Shown here: in pieces, positions 25,352 to 33,080 of the stretch
Position numbering within the stretch: the first letter of the stretch is position 1
Layout: the number at the start of each line of letters is the position of its first letter
From: Collinsella aerofaciens
GTDB lineage: Bacteria > Actinomycetota > Coriobacteriia > Coriobacteriales > Coriobacteriaceae
Direction: 5' to 3'
Length of the DNA: 64,000 bases
NCBI RefSeq assembly: GCF_020181355.1
Contig: NZ_CP084004.1
Location: forward strand, 1,302,001-1,366,000
Program-made: the position numbers and the translations under genes
The notes under the pieces: model-generated
Told to the model about the DNA's origin: nothing
The model's database searches: none
The model's input: only the letters and a program-made list of their open reading frames with translations

Positions 25352-25361
25352 GGAGACAGCC

Positions 25362-26258
25362 ATGAAGCTCCAGCAGCTCAGATATGTCGTCAAAGTTGCC
25401 GAATGCGGCAGCATTACCGAGGCCTCGCGCCGGCTCTTTGTGTCGCAGCCTTCGATTACCGCGTCGATTCGCGATCTCGAAAACGAGATGGGTGTGCACA
25501 TCTTTGAGCGCACCAACAAGGGCGTCATTGTGTCCGAGGAAGGCGAGACCTTCTTGGGCTATGCGCGCCAGGTACTCGACCAGGCCGACCTGCTCGAGGG
25601 CAAGTACAAGGGCGCATCCGAGCAGGTGCCGCACTTTAGTGTGAGCTGCCAGCATTATTCCTTTGCCGTCAACGCGTTTGTCGACGTGATCCGCGAGTTC
25701 GATGCCGCGCGCTACGACTTTACCCTGCGCGAGGAACAGACCCACGAGATTATCGAGGATGTCGCGCACATGAAAAGCGAGCTGGGCATCCTATATCTGT
25801 CCGAGCACAACCGCGAGGTCATCGAGCGCATGCTGGTGGCCAACGAGCTCGTGTTCGAAGGACTCTTCTGCGCCACGCCGCATGTCTTCGTCTGCGCCGA
25901 CCATCCGCTGGCGGACCGCTCCAGCGTGACGCTCGAGGATCTGGAAGACTACCCGTTCCTGTCCTACGAGCAGGGCAGCTACAACTCGTTTTACTATTCC
26001 GAGGAGCTGACCTCGACGTTCGAGCGTCGCAAAAATATCCGCGTGCGCGACCGTGCGACGTTGTTCAATTTGGCCATGGGCCTCAACGGCTACACGGTAT
26101 GCTCGGGCGTGATCAGCCACGAGCTCAACGGCCCCGGCATTATCTCGATTCCGCTCGACGTGGACGAGTACATGGAGATTGGCATCATCACGCGCAAGAA
26201 CACGACGCTTACGCGCTACGGTCGGGCCTATATCGACGCGATTCGTCAGCATATCTAG
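25362..26258 (+). CDS. LysR family transcriptional regulator
   Basis: A 298-residue LysR-type regulator. The N-terminal winged HTH is MKLQQLRYVVKVAECGSITE followed by ASRRLFVSQPSITASI, then the effector domain with FSVSCQHYSFAVNAFV. ATG 25362 is preceded by AAGGAGA; an upstream extension overlaps the HAD gene and is not used. It is probably co-transcribed with the HAD gene. The next gene, a MetE-like methyltransferase on the same strand, is preceded by a near-perfect dyad at 26300-26332 and is a likely target. Confidence 0.92.
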   Translation: MKLQQLRYVVKVAECGSITEASRRLFVSQPSITASIRDLENEMGVHIFERTNKGVIVSEEGETFLGYARQVLDQADLLEGKYKGASEQVPHFSVSCQHYSFAVNAFVDVIREFDAARYDFTLREEQTHEIIEDVAHMKSELGILYLSEHNREVIERMLVANELVFEGLFCATPHVFVCADHPLADRSSVTLEDLEDYPFLSYEQGSYNSFYYSEELTSTFERRKNIRVRDRATLFNLAMGLNGYTVCSGVISHELNGPGIISIPLDVDEYMEIGIITRKNTTLTRYGRAYIDAIRQHI

Positions 26259-26299
26259 GCTGCTGTGCTCCGCACGGTTCAAGTCTCTTTATGACAGTC

Positions 26300-26332
26300 C
26301 AGACTGATATAGGAAACATCTATATCAAACTG
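26300..26332. promoter_or_regulatory. Dyad operator upstream of the MetE-like gene
   Basis: TGATATAG (26305-26312) and CTATATCA (26320-26327) are perfect arms with a 7-bp spacer, extended by outer CAG and CTG at 26300-26302 and 26330-26332. The T-N11-A type pattern and AT-rich arms fit a LysR-family binding site. The regulator gene ends 41 bp upstream. Confidence 0.6.
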
Positions 26333-26413
26333 TTATAAACGTATATTTTACGATGGTCATATGAGCGCTCATACTCTGTCCCGGTAAAGCAACCAATGCA
26401 AAGGGAGATATCT

Positions 26414-27547
26414 ATGAGCACTTCGATTCAACCGAACGCGCCGTTTCGCGCCGATATCGTCGGCAGCTTTCTTCGTCCGCAGGCTGTAAAGGACGCCCGT
26501 GTCGCCTATGTCGCGGGTAAACTCGACGCTTCCGGCCTTAAGGCCGTCGAGGACGATGCCATTCGCGATTTGGTGGCCAAGCAGAAGGCCGCCGGCCTGC
26601 AGGTGATCACCGATGGCGAGTTCCGCCGCAGCTACTGGCACCTCGATTTTATGTGGGGCCTTAACGGCATTGAGCGCCGCACCTCACGCACGGGTTATAT
26701 GTTCCATGATGAGGAGACGACGGCCGACACCGCCGTGGTTACTGGTCCCATTAGCGGCGAGAACCACCCGTTCGTCGAGCATTTTAAGTTCGTCAAGGCG
26801 CTTGAGGGGGAGGGCCAGGTCGCACGCCAGACCATTCCGGCGCCGATCCAGACGTTCTCTGAGGTCACGCTCGATCGCTGCGACGGCCAGCAGGAGAGCC
26901 TGCGCGCTGTCTATAAGATCGATGAGGAACTTGCCGACGCCATTGCGGCCGCTTATCGCACGGTGATCGCCGACCTGTACGCAGCAGGCTGCCGCAACAT
27001 CCAATTTGATGACTGCACCTGGGGCATCTATTGCGATACCGACTTTGTGTCCAAGGCCGGCATGAGCCCGGTTGACCTGCAAAAGGTGAGCGAGCTGGGC
27101 GTGGCGCTCAACAATGCCGCCATCGCGGGCAAGCCCGACGATCTGGTTATCAACACGCACGTGTGCCGCGGCAACTATCACTCCACGTATGCCTTCGAGG
27201 GTGGTTACGATCCCATTGCGCCGTACCTGTTCGTACATGAGAACGTTGACGCGTTCTACCTTGAGTTCGATACGCCACGCGCCGGTGGCTTTGAGCCGCT
27301 CAAGTACGTTGCTCCCGGCAAGAAGGTCGTGCTGGGTCTGGTGACCACCAAGGCGGCTGAGCTTGAGGACGAGGACGTTATCGTCGAACGTATCCACGAG
27401 GCCGCAAAGTATGTGCCGCTCGAGAACCTGTACCTGTCGCCCCAGTGCGGCTTTGCCAGCTGCGAGATTGGCAACAAGCTGACCGAGGACGAACAGTGGG
27501 CAAAGATCGCGCTGGTCAAGCGCATTGCCGAGCGCGTTTGGAAGTAA
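26414..27547 (+). CDS. Cobalamin-independent methionine synthase-like protein (MetE C-terminal domain only)
   Basis: A 377-residue protein of the MetE C-terminal/YxjG-YxjH type. FRADIVGSFLRPQAVKDA opens the barrel, ITDGEFRRSYWHLDFMWGL follows, and zinc ligands are offered by THVCRGN, the Glu in FYLEFDTPRAGGFE and SPQCGFAS. The N-terminal MetE domain is absent, so the methyl donor may not be polyglutamyl methyl-THF. Such proteins can make methionine from homocysteine or act on other thiols. ATG 26414 follows GGGAG. The upstream dyad and LysR gene suggest its own regulation. No SAM riboswitch was found. Confidence 0.85.
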   Translation: MSTSIQPNAPFRADIVGSFLRPQAVKDARVAYVAGKLDASGLKAVEDDAIRDLVAKQKAAGLQVITDGEFRRSYWHLDFMWGLNGIERRTSRTGYMFHDEETTADTAVVTGPISGENHPFVEHFKFVKALEGEGQVARQTIPAPIQTFSEVTLDRCDGQQESLRAVYKIDEELADAIAAAYRTVIADLYAAGCRNIQFDDCTWGIYCDTDFVSKAGMSPVDLQKVSELGVALNNAAIAGKPDDLVINTHVCRGNYHSTYAFEGGYDPIAPYLFVHENVDAFYLEFDTPRAGGFEPLKYVAPGKKVVLGLVTTKAAELEDEDVIVERIHEAAKYVPLENLYLSPQCGFASCEIGNKLTEDEQWAKIALVKRIAERVWK

Positions 27548-27670
27548 CGCTACCGCTTGCAGGTGACGGCGCGCGCGAGACATGACGTATCACGTACAAT
27601 GGTCCGGATCGTATCGTTCGGGCAGGTTATCCGATATGCCTGATCGCCCTTCCATCATGAAAGGACTTCC

Positions 27671-29005
27671 ATGTCCCAATCCTCGACGCCCGCCGTCACC
27701 GATGCCATCTACGATGCATCATCGCTCGGCCGCCCGCGCATGTTCGTGTTGGGTTTGCAACACATGTTTGCGATGTTCGGAGCCACGGTGCTCGTGCCCG
27801 TGCTCACCGGCCTTTCCGTTTCGGCGACGCTTCTGTTCGCCGGCATCGGCACGCTGCTGTTTCATTTTCTATCGCGTGGTAAGGTGCCCGCGTTTCTGGG
27901 CTCGTCGTTTGCCTTTATCGCGGGTTATGCCGCCATTGCACCCAACGGCGAGGCCGAGCTTTTGCCCTACGCTTGCCTGGGCGTTGCCTGCGCCGGCCTG
28001 CTCTATCCGGTGCTGGCGGCGCTGTTCCGCGCATTTGGCGCCAAACGTGTCATGCGCTTCTTTCCGCCGGTGGTGACCGGCCCCATCGTCATTTCCATCG
28101 GCCTGATCCTAGCGAGCTCTGCCATTGCCAACTGTCAGACCAACTGGCTTGTCGCCGTTATCGCTGTGGCCGTGATCATCATCTGCAACATCTGGGGCCG
28201 CGGCATGGTCAAGATCGTGCCGATTCTGCTGGGCGTGGTGGTGAGCTATGCCGTTGCGGCTGCGTTGGGTGAGGTCGACTTCTCTGGCGTCGCAGCTGCC
28301 CCCTGGGTTGGCTTGCCCGTCGTGTGGGACAACACCGTGTTTGCGCTCTTTGGACCGCAGTTCGATAGCGGTCTTGCCACGACGGCCATCATCACCATCA
28401 TGCCGCTGGCCTTTGCAACTATGATCGAGCATATCGGCGATATCTCCGCCATTGGCTCTACCTGCGAACGCAATTACATTGCCGATCCCGGTCTGCACCG
28501 TACCTTGCTCGGCGATGGCCTGGCGACCATCTTGGCATCGCTTTTTGGCGCCCCCGCCAATACGACGTATGGCGAGAACACCGGCGTGCTTGCCCTGACG
28601 CGCGTGTTCGACCCGCGCGTGATTCGCATTGCCGCCTGCTGCGCCATCGTGCTTTCGTTCTGCCCCAAGTTTGCTGCTGTGATCGCTGCTATGCCGGCGT
28701 GTGTAATCGGCGGCGTGTCGCTCGTGCTCTACGGCATGATCAGTGCCGTGGGCGTTCGCAACCTTATCGAGAATCAGGTTGATTTCCAGAACAACCGCAA
28801 TGTGCTGGTTGCGGCTTTGGTGCTCGTGCTTTCGCTCGGCATTGCCTACAGTACCGCCGGTGCCATCGTGCTGGAGCTGGGCGGCGTGACGATTTCGCTT
28901 TCGGGCCTTGCCGTGGGCTCGCTGGTGGGCATTGTGCTCAACGCCATCCTGCCCGGTAATGACTTTGAGTTCGATACTTCCGAGCTTGAGGAGACTGCCG
29001 AATAG
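27671..29005 (+). CDS. uraA: Uracil-xanthine permease (NAT/NCS2 family)
   Basis: A 444-residue membrane transporter with about 14 hydrophobic segments. Signatures are GLQHMFAMFGATVLVP near residue 30, FLGSSFAFI, FFPPVVTGPIVISIGL, and the substrate-site region EHIGDISAI near residue 257, followed by GAPANTTYGENTGVLALT; the last is typical of UraA and other NAT proteins. It most likely imports uracil with a proton. ATG follows AAAGGA. The 123 bp upstream show no recognisable PyrR attenuator. A second, different NCS2 protein lies at 29869. Confidence 0.9.
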   Translation: MSQSSTPAVTDAIYDASSLGRPRMFVLGLQHMFAMFGATVLVPVLTGLSVSATLLFAGIGTLLFHFLSRGKVPAFLGSSFAFIAGYAAIAPNGEAELLPYACLGVACAGLLYPVLAALFRAFGAKRVMRFFPPVVTGPIVISIGLILASSAIANCQTNWLVAVIAVAVIIICNIWGRGMVKIVPILLGVVVSYAVAAALGEVDFSGVAAAPWVGLPVVWDNTVFALFGPQFDSGLATTAIITIMPLAFATMIEHIGDISAIGSTCERNYIADPGLHRTLLGDGLATILASLFGAPANTTYGENTGVLALTRVFDPRVIRIAACCAIVLSFCPKFAAVIAAMPACVIGGVSLVLYGMISAVGVRNLIENQVDFQNNRNVLVAALVLVLSLGIAYSTAGAIVLELGGVTISLSGLAVGSLVGIVLNAILPGNDFEFDTSELEETAE

Positions 29006-29023
29006 TAGCTGCGTTCAGCCAAA

Positions 29024-29069
29024 TTAAAAATGGCATCCATGCGTATGTACGCGTGGACGCCATTTTTAA
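29024..29069. terminator. Bidirectional terminator
   Basis: TTAAAAATGGC (29024-29034) and GCCATTTTTAA (29059-29069) with paired inner arms (ATCCATGCGT/ACGCGTGGA) form a long hairpin between convergent genes; the A/T runs suit both strands. Confidence 0.9.
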
Positions 29070-29731
29070 TGCGTCAGTATCCAGTGGATGCCGCGCGCCA
29101 TGCGCAGGTCAGTTTGGGCAAAGTGGTTGCCGGGGTTGAGCTCCAGCGTTGTTGGAATGTCATGCTCGATAAACAGCTCTTCCATCGCACGCGTATCGTC
29201 GAGTACGTGCCGCATCATGCGGTTGGGCGTCTTGGTTTCCTTTTTACCGAGCGACAGATAGGCGGCGTCGGGCGTGGCTGTCATCGTGCGCTCTCGCGCG
29301 TAGTCGATAAAGCCGGGGAACCACAGCGACCCCGATGCACTTGCGGCGCGGTCAAAGGTACCGGTCTGCCAGAGGGCCCAAAGCGAAAAGAGGCCCGCCA
29401 ACGAGTAGCCGGCAACGCCGCGCCAGGCGGGTGGTTGCGGGAGCGATGATTCGGCCTGGGGGATTATCTGCTTCAACAACTCGTCAAGAAAACCAGCAGC
29501 CTGTCCGCCAAAGGGCTCGGCATCTCGTATAGTTCCCTCACATTCCCAGGGGCTCAACTCGCGATTCCAATCGAGTCCTCCGATGGCGACAAGGGTGAAC
29601 GGCGGGCAGTCGAGCTCTCGGCAGCGCTCGTAGACTTCACTACCGTCGCCCATAACCACGGGGAGGTAGATGACGGGCGCGCCTTCTGCACACTCTGAAT
29701 AAACGGTTATCTGCTTCTGATGCACTTCCAA
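29066..29731 (-). CDS. Alpha/beta-hydrolase, esterase-D-like
   Basis: A protein of about 221 residues with an alpha/beta-hydrolase core. The nucleophile elbow is GYSLAGLFSLWAL (GxSxxG), preceded by VAGY and followed by SLWFPGF. A late Asp and the terminal HFAQTDLR supply probable triad Asp/His. The layout is that of the Fes/IroE/esterase-D family, which includes siderophore esterases and S-formylglutathione hydrolases. The start is uncertain: TTG 29731 sits six bases after GAGAGAAG, while GTG 29725 or GTG 29779 are alternatives. Substrate is unknown. Its stop codon lies within the 3' edge of the bidirectional terminator. Confidence 0.75.
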   Translation of the reverse strand: MEVHQKQITVYSECAEGAPVIYLPVVMGDGSEVYERCRELDCPPFTLVAIGGLDWNRELSPWECEGTIRDAEPFGGQAAGFLDELLKQIIPQAESSLPQPPAWRGVAGYSLAGLFSLWALWQTGTFDRAASASGSLWFPGFIDYARERTMTATPDAAYLSLGKKETKTPNRMMRHVLDDTRAMEELFIEHDIPTTLELNPGNHFAQTDLRMARGIHWILTH

Positions 29732-29800
29732 GGCAGGCTTCTCTCGGTGTTGTGATATTGACAGCCTCAATTGTCGCACGCTGGCACGGGGGCAGACGCT

Positions 29801-29841
29801 AAAAGAAAGGCGCGGAGCCGCTCGATGCGATTCCGCGCCTT
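29801..29841 (-). terminator. Terminator after the purine permease
   Basis: AAGGCGCGGA (29807-29816) and TCCGCGCCTT (29832-29841) are perfect arms. On the minus strand TTTCTTTT follows. Confidence 0.85.
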
Positions 29842-29868
29842 GTTGTTTTGCTTTAGCAGACTATGCTG

Positions 29869-31179
29869 TTACGCCACGAAGAAGTAGACGAGGAAGGCAA
29901 GGGCTGCGATCCACATGAGCGGCTTGATCTTGGAAGCCTCGCCCTTAAAGAGCGCGACGATCACGTAGGCGATAAAGCCCAGGCCAATGCCGGCAGAGAT
30001 GGAGTAGGTGAAGGGCACGCCGGCGACAATCATGAACGCCGGGAAACCCTGCGACACGTCGGACCAGTCGATCTCGGAGGCCTCGCTCATCATGAGGTAG
30101 CCGACGTAGACCAGGGCGCCGCAGGTGGCGGCGCTGGAAACGATGGTGACGATGGGGGAGAAGAACGCAGCGAGAATGAACAGCACGCCGGTGGTGACGG
30201 AGGTGAGGCCCGTGCGGCCACCGTCGGCAGCGCCAGAGGTGGACTCGACGAAGGTGGTGATGGAGGAGACGCCCATGAAACCGCCCACAGCGGCGGCGGC
30301 GGAGTCGACGATCAGGATCTCCTTGATATTCTCGACGTTGCCGTCGTCGGTGAGGAACTCGCCCTGCTTGGCCACGGCCATCGCGGTGCCCATGGTGTCG
30401 AAGAAGTCACTCATGAGCAGCGAGAACGAGATGACGAGGAGCGTGGGGTCGGTAAGGACCTTGACGATGGCGGGCACGCCGCCGGCGTCGGCGATGGGGC
30501 CACCGATGCTCGAGAAGTCGAGCGGGGCGATGATACCGGTCGGAGCCTGGGTCACACCTAGGGGGATACCGGCGATGACGGCGACGACGATGCCGATGAG
30601 CAGCGAGCCGGGGACGTTGCGGCAGGCGAGGGCGACCGTCACCAGGATGGAGATGATGCCGACGATGAAGGTGGGGGAGGTGATGTCGCCCAGACCGACG
30701 AGTGTACCGGCGCCAGCGGTGATAATGCCGGCATCGCACAGGCCAATCATGGCGATGAACAGGCCCAGGCCCACCGAGATAGCGTGGCGCAGAACCACGG
30801 GGATGGCGTCCATGATGGCCTCGCGCAGGCCACAAAGCACGAGCAGCAAGATGACGACGCCCTCAAGGAAGATGACGCTCATGGCCACGTGCCAGTCACC
30901 GCCGCAGACGGTGGTGGCGATTCCAGCGATCATCGCGTTGACGCCTAAGCCCGACGCGCAGGCGAGCGGGCGGTTGGCGAAGATGCCCATGCAGATGGTC
31001 ATGATGCCGGCGCCCAGGCAGGTGGCGCAGGCGAGCGCTCCCGCATCGATGCCAGCGCCCGAGAGCACCGCGGGGTTGACGGCGATGATGTAGGCCATCG
31101 CCAGGAATGTTGTCAGTCCAGCGCGAAGTTCGGTCCCGATTGTGGACTTGCGCTCGCTGACGTGAAATAGTTCGTCCAT
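29869..31179 (-). CDS. AzgA/PbuG-type purine (adenine/guanine/hypoxanthine) permease
   Basis: A 436-residue NCS2-family permease of the AzgA-like branch. The N-terminus has STIGTELRAGLTTFLAMAYI, followed by NPAVLSGAG, and GLGVNAMIA with later DFFDTMGTAMAVAKQGEF, which matches the substrate and proton site of PbuG/AzgA. About 12-14 hydrophobic segments. ATG 31179 follows AAGGAAAGGG; an upstream extension without an SD is not used. No purine riboswitch was recognised in the 190 bp upstream. It probably salvages purine bases, complementing the uracil permease nearby. Confidence 0.9.
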   Translation of the reverse strand: MDELFHVSERKSTIGTELRAGLTTFLAMAYIIAVNPAVLSGAGIDAGALACATCLGAGIMTICMGIFANRPLACASGLGVNAMIAGIATTVCGGDWHVAMSVIFLEGVVILLLVLCGLREAIMDAIPVVLRHAISVGLGLFIAMIGLCDAGIITAGAGTLVGLGDITSPTFIVGIISILVTVALACRNVPGSLLIGIVVAVIAGIPLGVTQAPTGIIAPLDFSSIGGPIADAGGVPAIVKVLTDPTLLVISFSLLMSDFFDTMGTAMAVAKQGEFLTDDGNVENIKEILIVDSAAAAVGGFMGVSSITTFVESTSGAADGGRTGLTSVTTGVLFILAAFFSPIVTIVSSAATCGALVYVGYLMMSEASEIDWSDVSQGFPAFMIVAGVPFTYSISAGIGLGFIAYVIVALFKGEASKIKPLMWIAALAFLVYFFVA

Positions 31180-31372
31180 GCATACCCTTTCCTTGTTCGG
31201 CCCCGAGTTTAGGCCGATTGACACGAACTCACTCACTATAGCCCCTTTACGACGCTGTTGTTCCTCGCATGTTGATGTTCGGCGCTTTGTAGCAGACGGA
31301 CGGTATTTTTCGCATGAAAATGAGTGGGTACCGTATACTTAAGCAGTTACAACGACCCCTATGGAGGAACGT

Positions 31373-31792
31373 ATGATTAAAGAGCTCTGCCGCGACGAGG
31401 CTATCCTGTCTCAGCGTTGCGAGGTTGCGACTGTCGAGGACGAGTCGGTCGCTCAGGATCTGATTGATACCATCAAGTCGCTCGATGATGCCGGCTGCTT
31501 GGCCGCCAACCAGATCGGCGTCACCAAGAAGGTCTGCGTCTATCTGGACGACGCCGGCGAGCCCCATGTGCTCTACAACCCCCGTCTGGTGTTTGGCCTG
31601 GGTGCCAGCAAGATGGAGGAGAGCTGCCTGACGCACGAGGAGGTCACCAAGTCCACGCGCTACATCAAGTGCAAGGTTGCCTTTGACCAGATCGTCGACG
31701 GCAAGATGAAGGAGTGCCGCCGCGACTACGCGGGCTTTGAGGCACAGATGATCCAGCATATGATCGATCACTGTCTAGGAAAGTTGGTCTAA
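31373..31792 (+). CDS. Peptide deformylase family protein with altered metal motif
   Basis: A 139-residue protein of the deformylase fold. Motif 1 reads GCLAANQIG (residues 41-49; usual GxGLAAxQ), motif 2 is EESCLTHEE with the metal Cys at residue 85, and motif 3 is QHMIDH at 128-133, where canonical deformylases have HExDH. Thus the catalytic Glu is Met while both His ligands remain. It probably binds metal but should deformylate poorly or not at all. ATG follows GGAGG with good spacing. A canonical homologue is at 39117. The stop codon sits in the arm of a long inverted repeat. Confidence 0.85.
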   Translation: MIKELCRDEAILSQRCEVATVEDESVAQDLIDTIKSLDDAGCLAANQIGVTKKVCVYLDDAGEPHVLYNPRLVFGLGASKMEESCLTHEEVTKSTRYIKCKVAFDQIVDGKMKECRRDYAGFEAQMIQHMIDHCLGKLV

Positions 31793-31891
31793 GGGGTCAA
31801 AGCACCGCACCTTGCCGCTCAATCGTCGCTCGCGTACCTTAAGTACGCTTTGCTCCTCTTTCGTGGCAATCTGCGGCACTTTGACCCCTTA
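31790..31891. repeat. Long imperfect palindromic element (about 100 bp)
   Basis: Outer arms TAAGGGGTCAAAG (31790-31802) and CTTTGACCCCTTA (31879-31891) are perfect. Inward, CCGCA/TGCGG and GCC/GGC also pair, and the centre holds GCGTACCTTAAGTACGC (31832-31848). The stop codon of the deformylase-like gene (31790-31792) forms the first bases. No T-tract, so it is not a simple terminator. Confidence 0.8.
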
Positions 31892-31935
31892 GACGACCTG
31901 CGGGGTTAACTTGGTTGAGTTTATCCTGCTTGAAT

Positions 31936-31972
31936 AGTCCGGGCGTGACATTGTTGTCATGTCCGGGCTTTT
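31936..31972 (+). terminator. Terminator before the bile salt hydrolase gene
   Basis: AGTCCGGGCGTGACA pairs with TGTCATGTCCGGGCT using three G-U pairs, followed by TTTTG. It probably ends the deformylase-like transcript. Confidence 0.65.
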
Positions 31973-32035
31973 GTGTTTAGCGCCTTTTTGTTTGGAGACA
32001 ATGAAATTAGCAAGAACGTAAAGCTAGGAGGCGCT

Positions 32036-33001
32036 ATGTGTACGAGTATTCGATTTACCGATAATTCTGGCCACATGTATCTGGGCCGCAATCTCGACTG
32101 GAGCTTTGACTACGGCCAACAGGTTCGCGTGATGCCGCGCGGGTTTCACATTCCGTATTCGTTTATCGACGACGCGACAGCGGCGCACGCGGTGATTGGT
32201 ATGTGCATCGATTACAGGAACTACCCTATGTTCTTCGATTGCGGCAACGATGCGGGCCTCGCCGTGGCGGGTCTCAATTTCCCGGGTTATGCCGAGTATG
32301 CCGAGGACCCTGTCGACGGCAAGACCAATATCGCGGCCTATGAGTTCCCCCTGTGGGTGGCAGCGACGTTCTCGACGGTCGATGAGGTCGAGGCCGCGCT
32401 GCGCGACACGGTGATTGTCGCCAAATCTGCCGGAGAGGGGCTGGGCGTGTCGCTGCTCCATTGGATTATCGGCGACAGCCAGCGCAGCATCGTGGTCGAG
32501 ATGATGGCTGACGGCCTGCATGTATACGACGATCCGGTCGACACCCTTGCCAACCAGCCGACCTTCCCGTGGCACATGGAAAACCTGCGCACCTATATCA
32601 CCGCCACAAGCGATTTTCCGCAGACGGCGACATGGCGTGGCGCCGAGCTCAAGCCCTATGGAGCCGGTGCCGGCATGCGCGGCATTCCGGGCGATTGCTA
32701 TTCGCCGAGCCGTTTTGTAAAGGCGGCGTACCTCAATGCCAATTACCCGCAAAAGGAGAGCGAGACCGAAAACGTCGTTCGCATGTTCCGCTCGCTCGAG
32801 GGCGTGGTGATGATCGAGGGAGCGTCCAGGATGGGCGATGGCAAGTTCGAGAAGACTATCTACACCGGATGCTTTAGCGCGCGCACGGGCAATTATTACT
32901 ACGCGATGTATGGGGATCCGTCGATTCGCTACGTGAGCCTGATGGATGCCGAGGGCGCGAGCCCCGATAGGCTCGTGGTTCCCGAGCCGCGCCGTTCGTA
33001 G
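32036..33001 (+). CDS. bsh: Bile salt hydrolase (choloylglycine hydrolase family)
   Basis: An Ntn-type linear amide hydrolase that cleaves glycine or taurine from conjugated bile acids. In the 321-residue product, Cys2 becomes the N-terminal nucleophile after Met removal. Other conserved site residues are Arg18 and Asp21 (GRNLDW), Asn81 (AGLNFPGY), Asn173 (LANQPTF) and Arg226 (SPSRFVKAA), matching the set known for Clostridium perfringens BSH. The start ATG follows AGGAGG. No signal peptide, so it is intracellular. Penicillin V acylases share the fold, but the Asn81 region favours bile salts. It is a single-gene unit ended by its own terminator, and a gut-adaptation marker. Confidence 0.92.
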   Translation: MCTSIRFTDNSGHMYLGRNLDWSFDYGQQVRVMPRGFHIPYSFIDDATAAHAVIGMCIDYRNYPMFFDCGNDAGLAVAGLNFPGYAEYAEDPVDGKTNIAAYEFPLWVAATFSTVDEVEAALRDTVIVAKSAGEGLGVSLLHWIIGDSQRSIVVEMMADGLHVYDDPVDTLANQPTFPWHMENLRTYITATSDFPQTATWRGAELKPYGAGAGMRGIPGDCYSPSRFVKAAYLNANYPQKESETENVVRMFRSLEGVVMIEGASRMGDGKFEKTIYTGCFSARTGNYYYAMYGDPSIRYVSLMDAEGASPDRLVVPEPRRS

Positions 33002-33026
33002 CCGATAGCTTTACCGCAATGCAAAA

Positions 33027-33063
33027 CGGCCCTGCATCTCCCGTGAGGTGCAGGGCCGCTTTC
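33027..33063. terminator. Terminator between bsh and kup
   Basis: CGGCCCTGCA (33027-33036) and TGCAGGGCCG (33049-33058) are a perfect 10-bp stem, flanked by CTTTCG on + and AAAA-type bases on the other side. It serves convergent genes. Confidence 0.8.
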
Positions 33064-33080
33064 GTTGATTTGTGACGTCG

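Noticed and set aside
27548-27670. PyrR attenuator ahead of uraA
   Set aside because: No conserved PyrR-binding loop and no terminator-antiterminator pair.
29732-29779. Upstream GTG start of the alpha/beta-hydrolase gene
   Set aside because: No ribosome site ahead of it and the first 16 residues have no hydrolase similarity; TTG 29731 fits an SD better.
31180-31372. Purine riboswitch ahead of the AzgA-type permease
   Set aside because: No three-way junction or conserved loop sequences on the minus strand.
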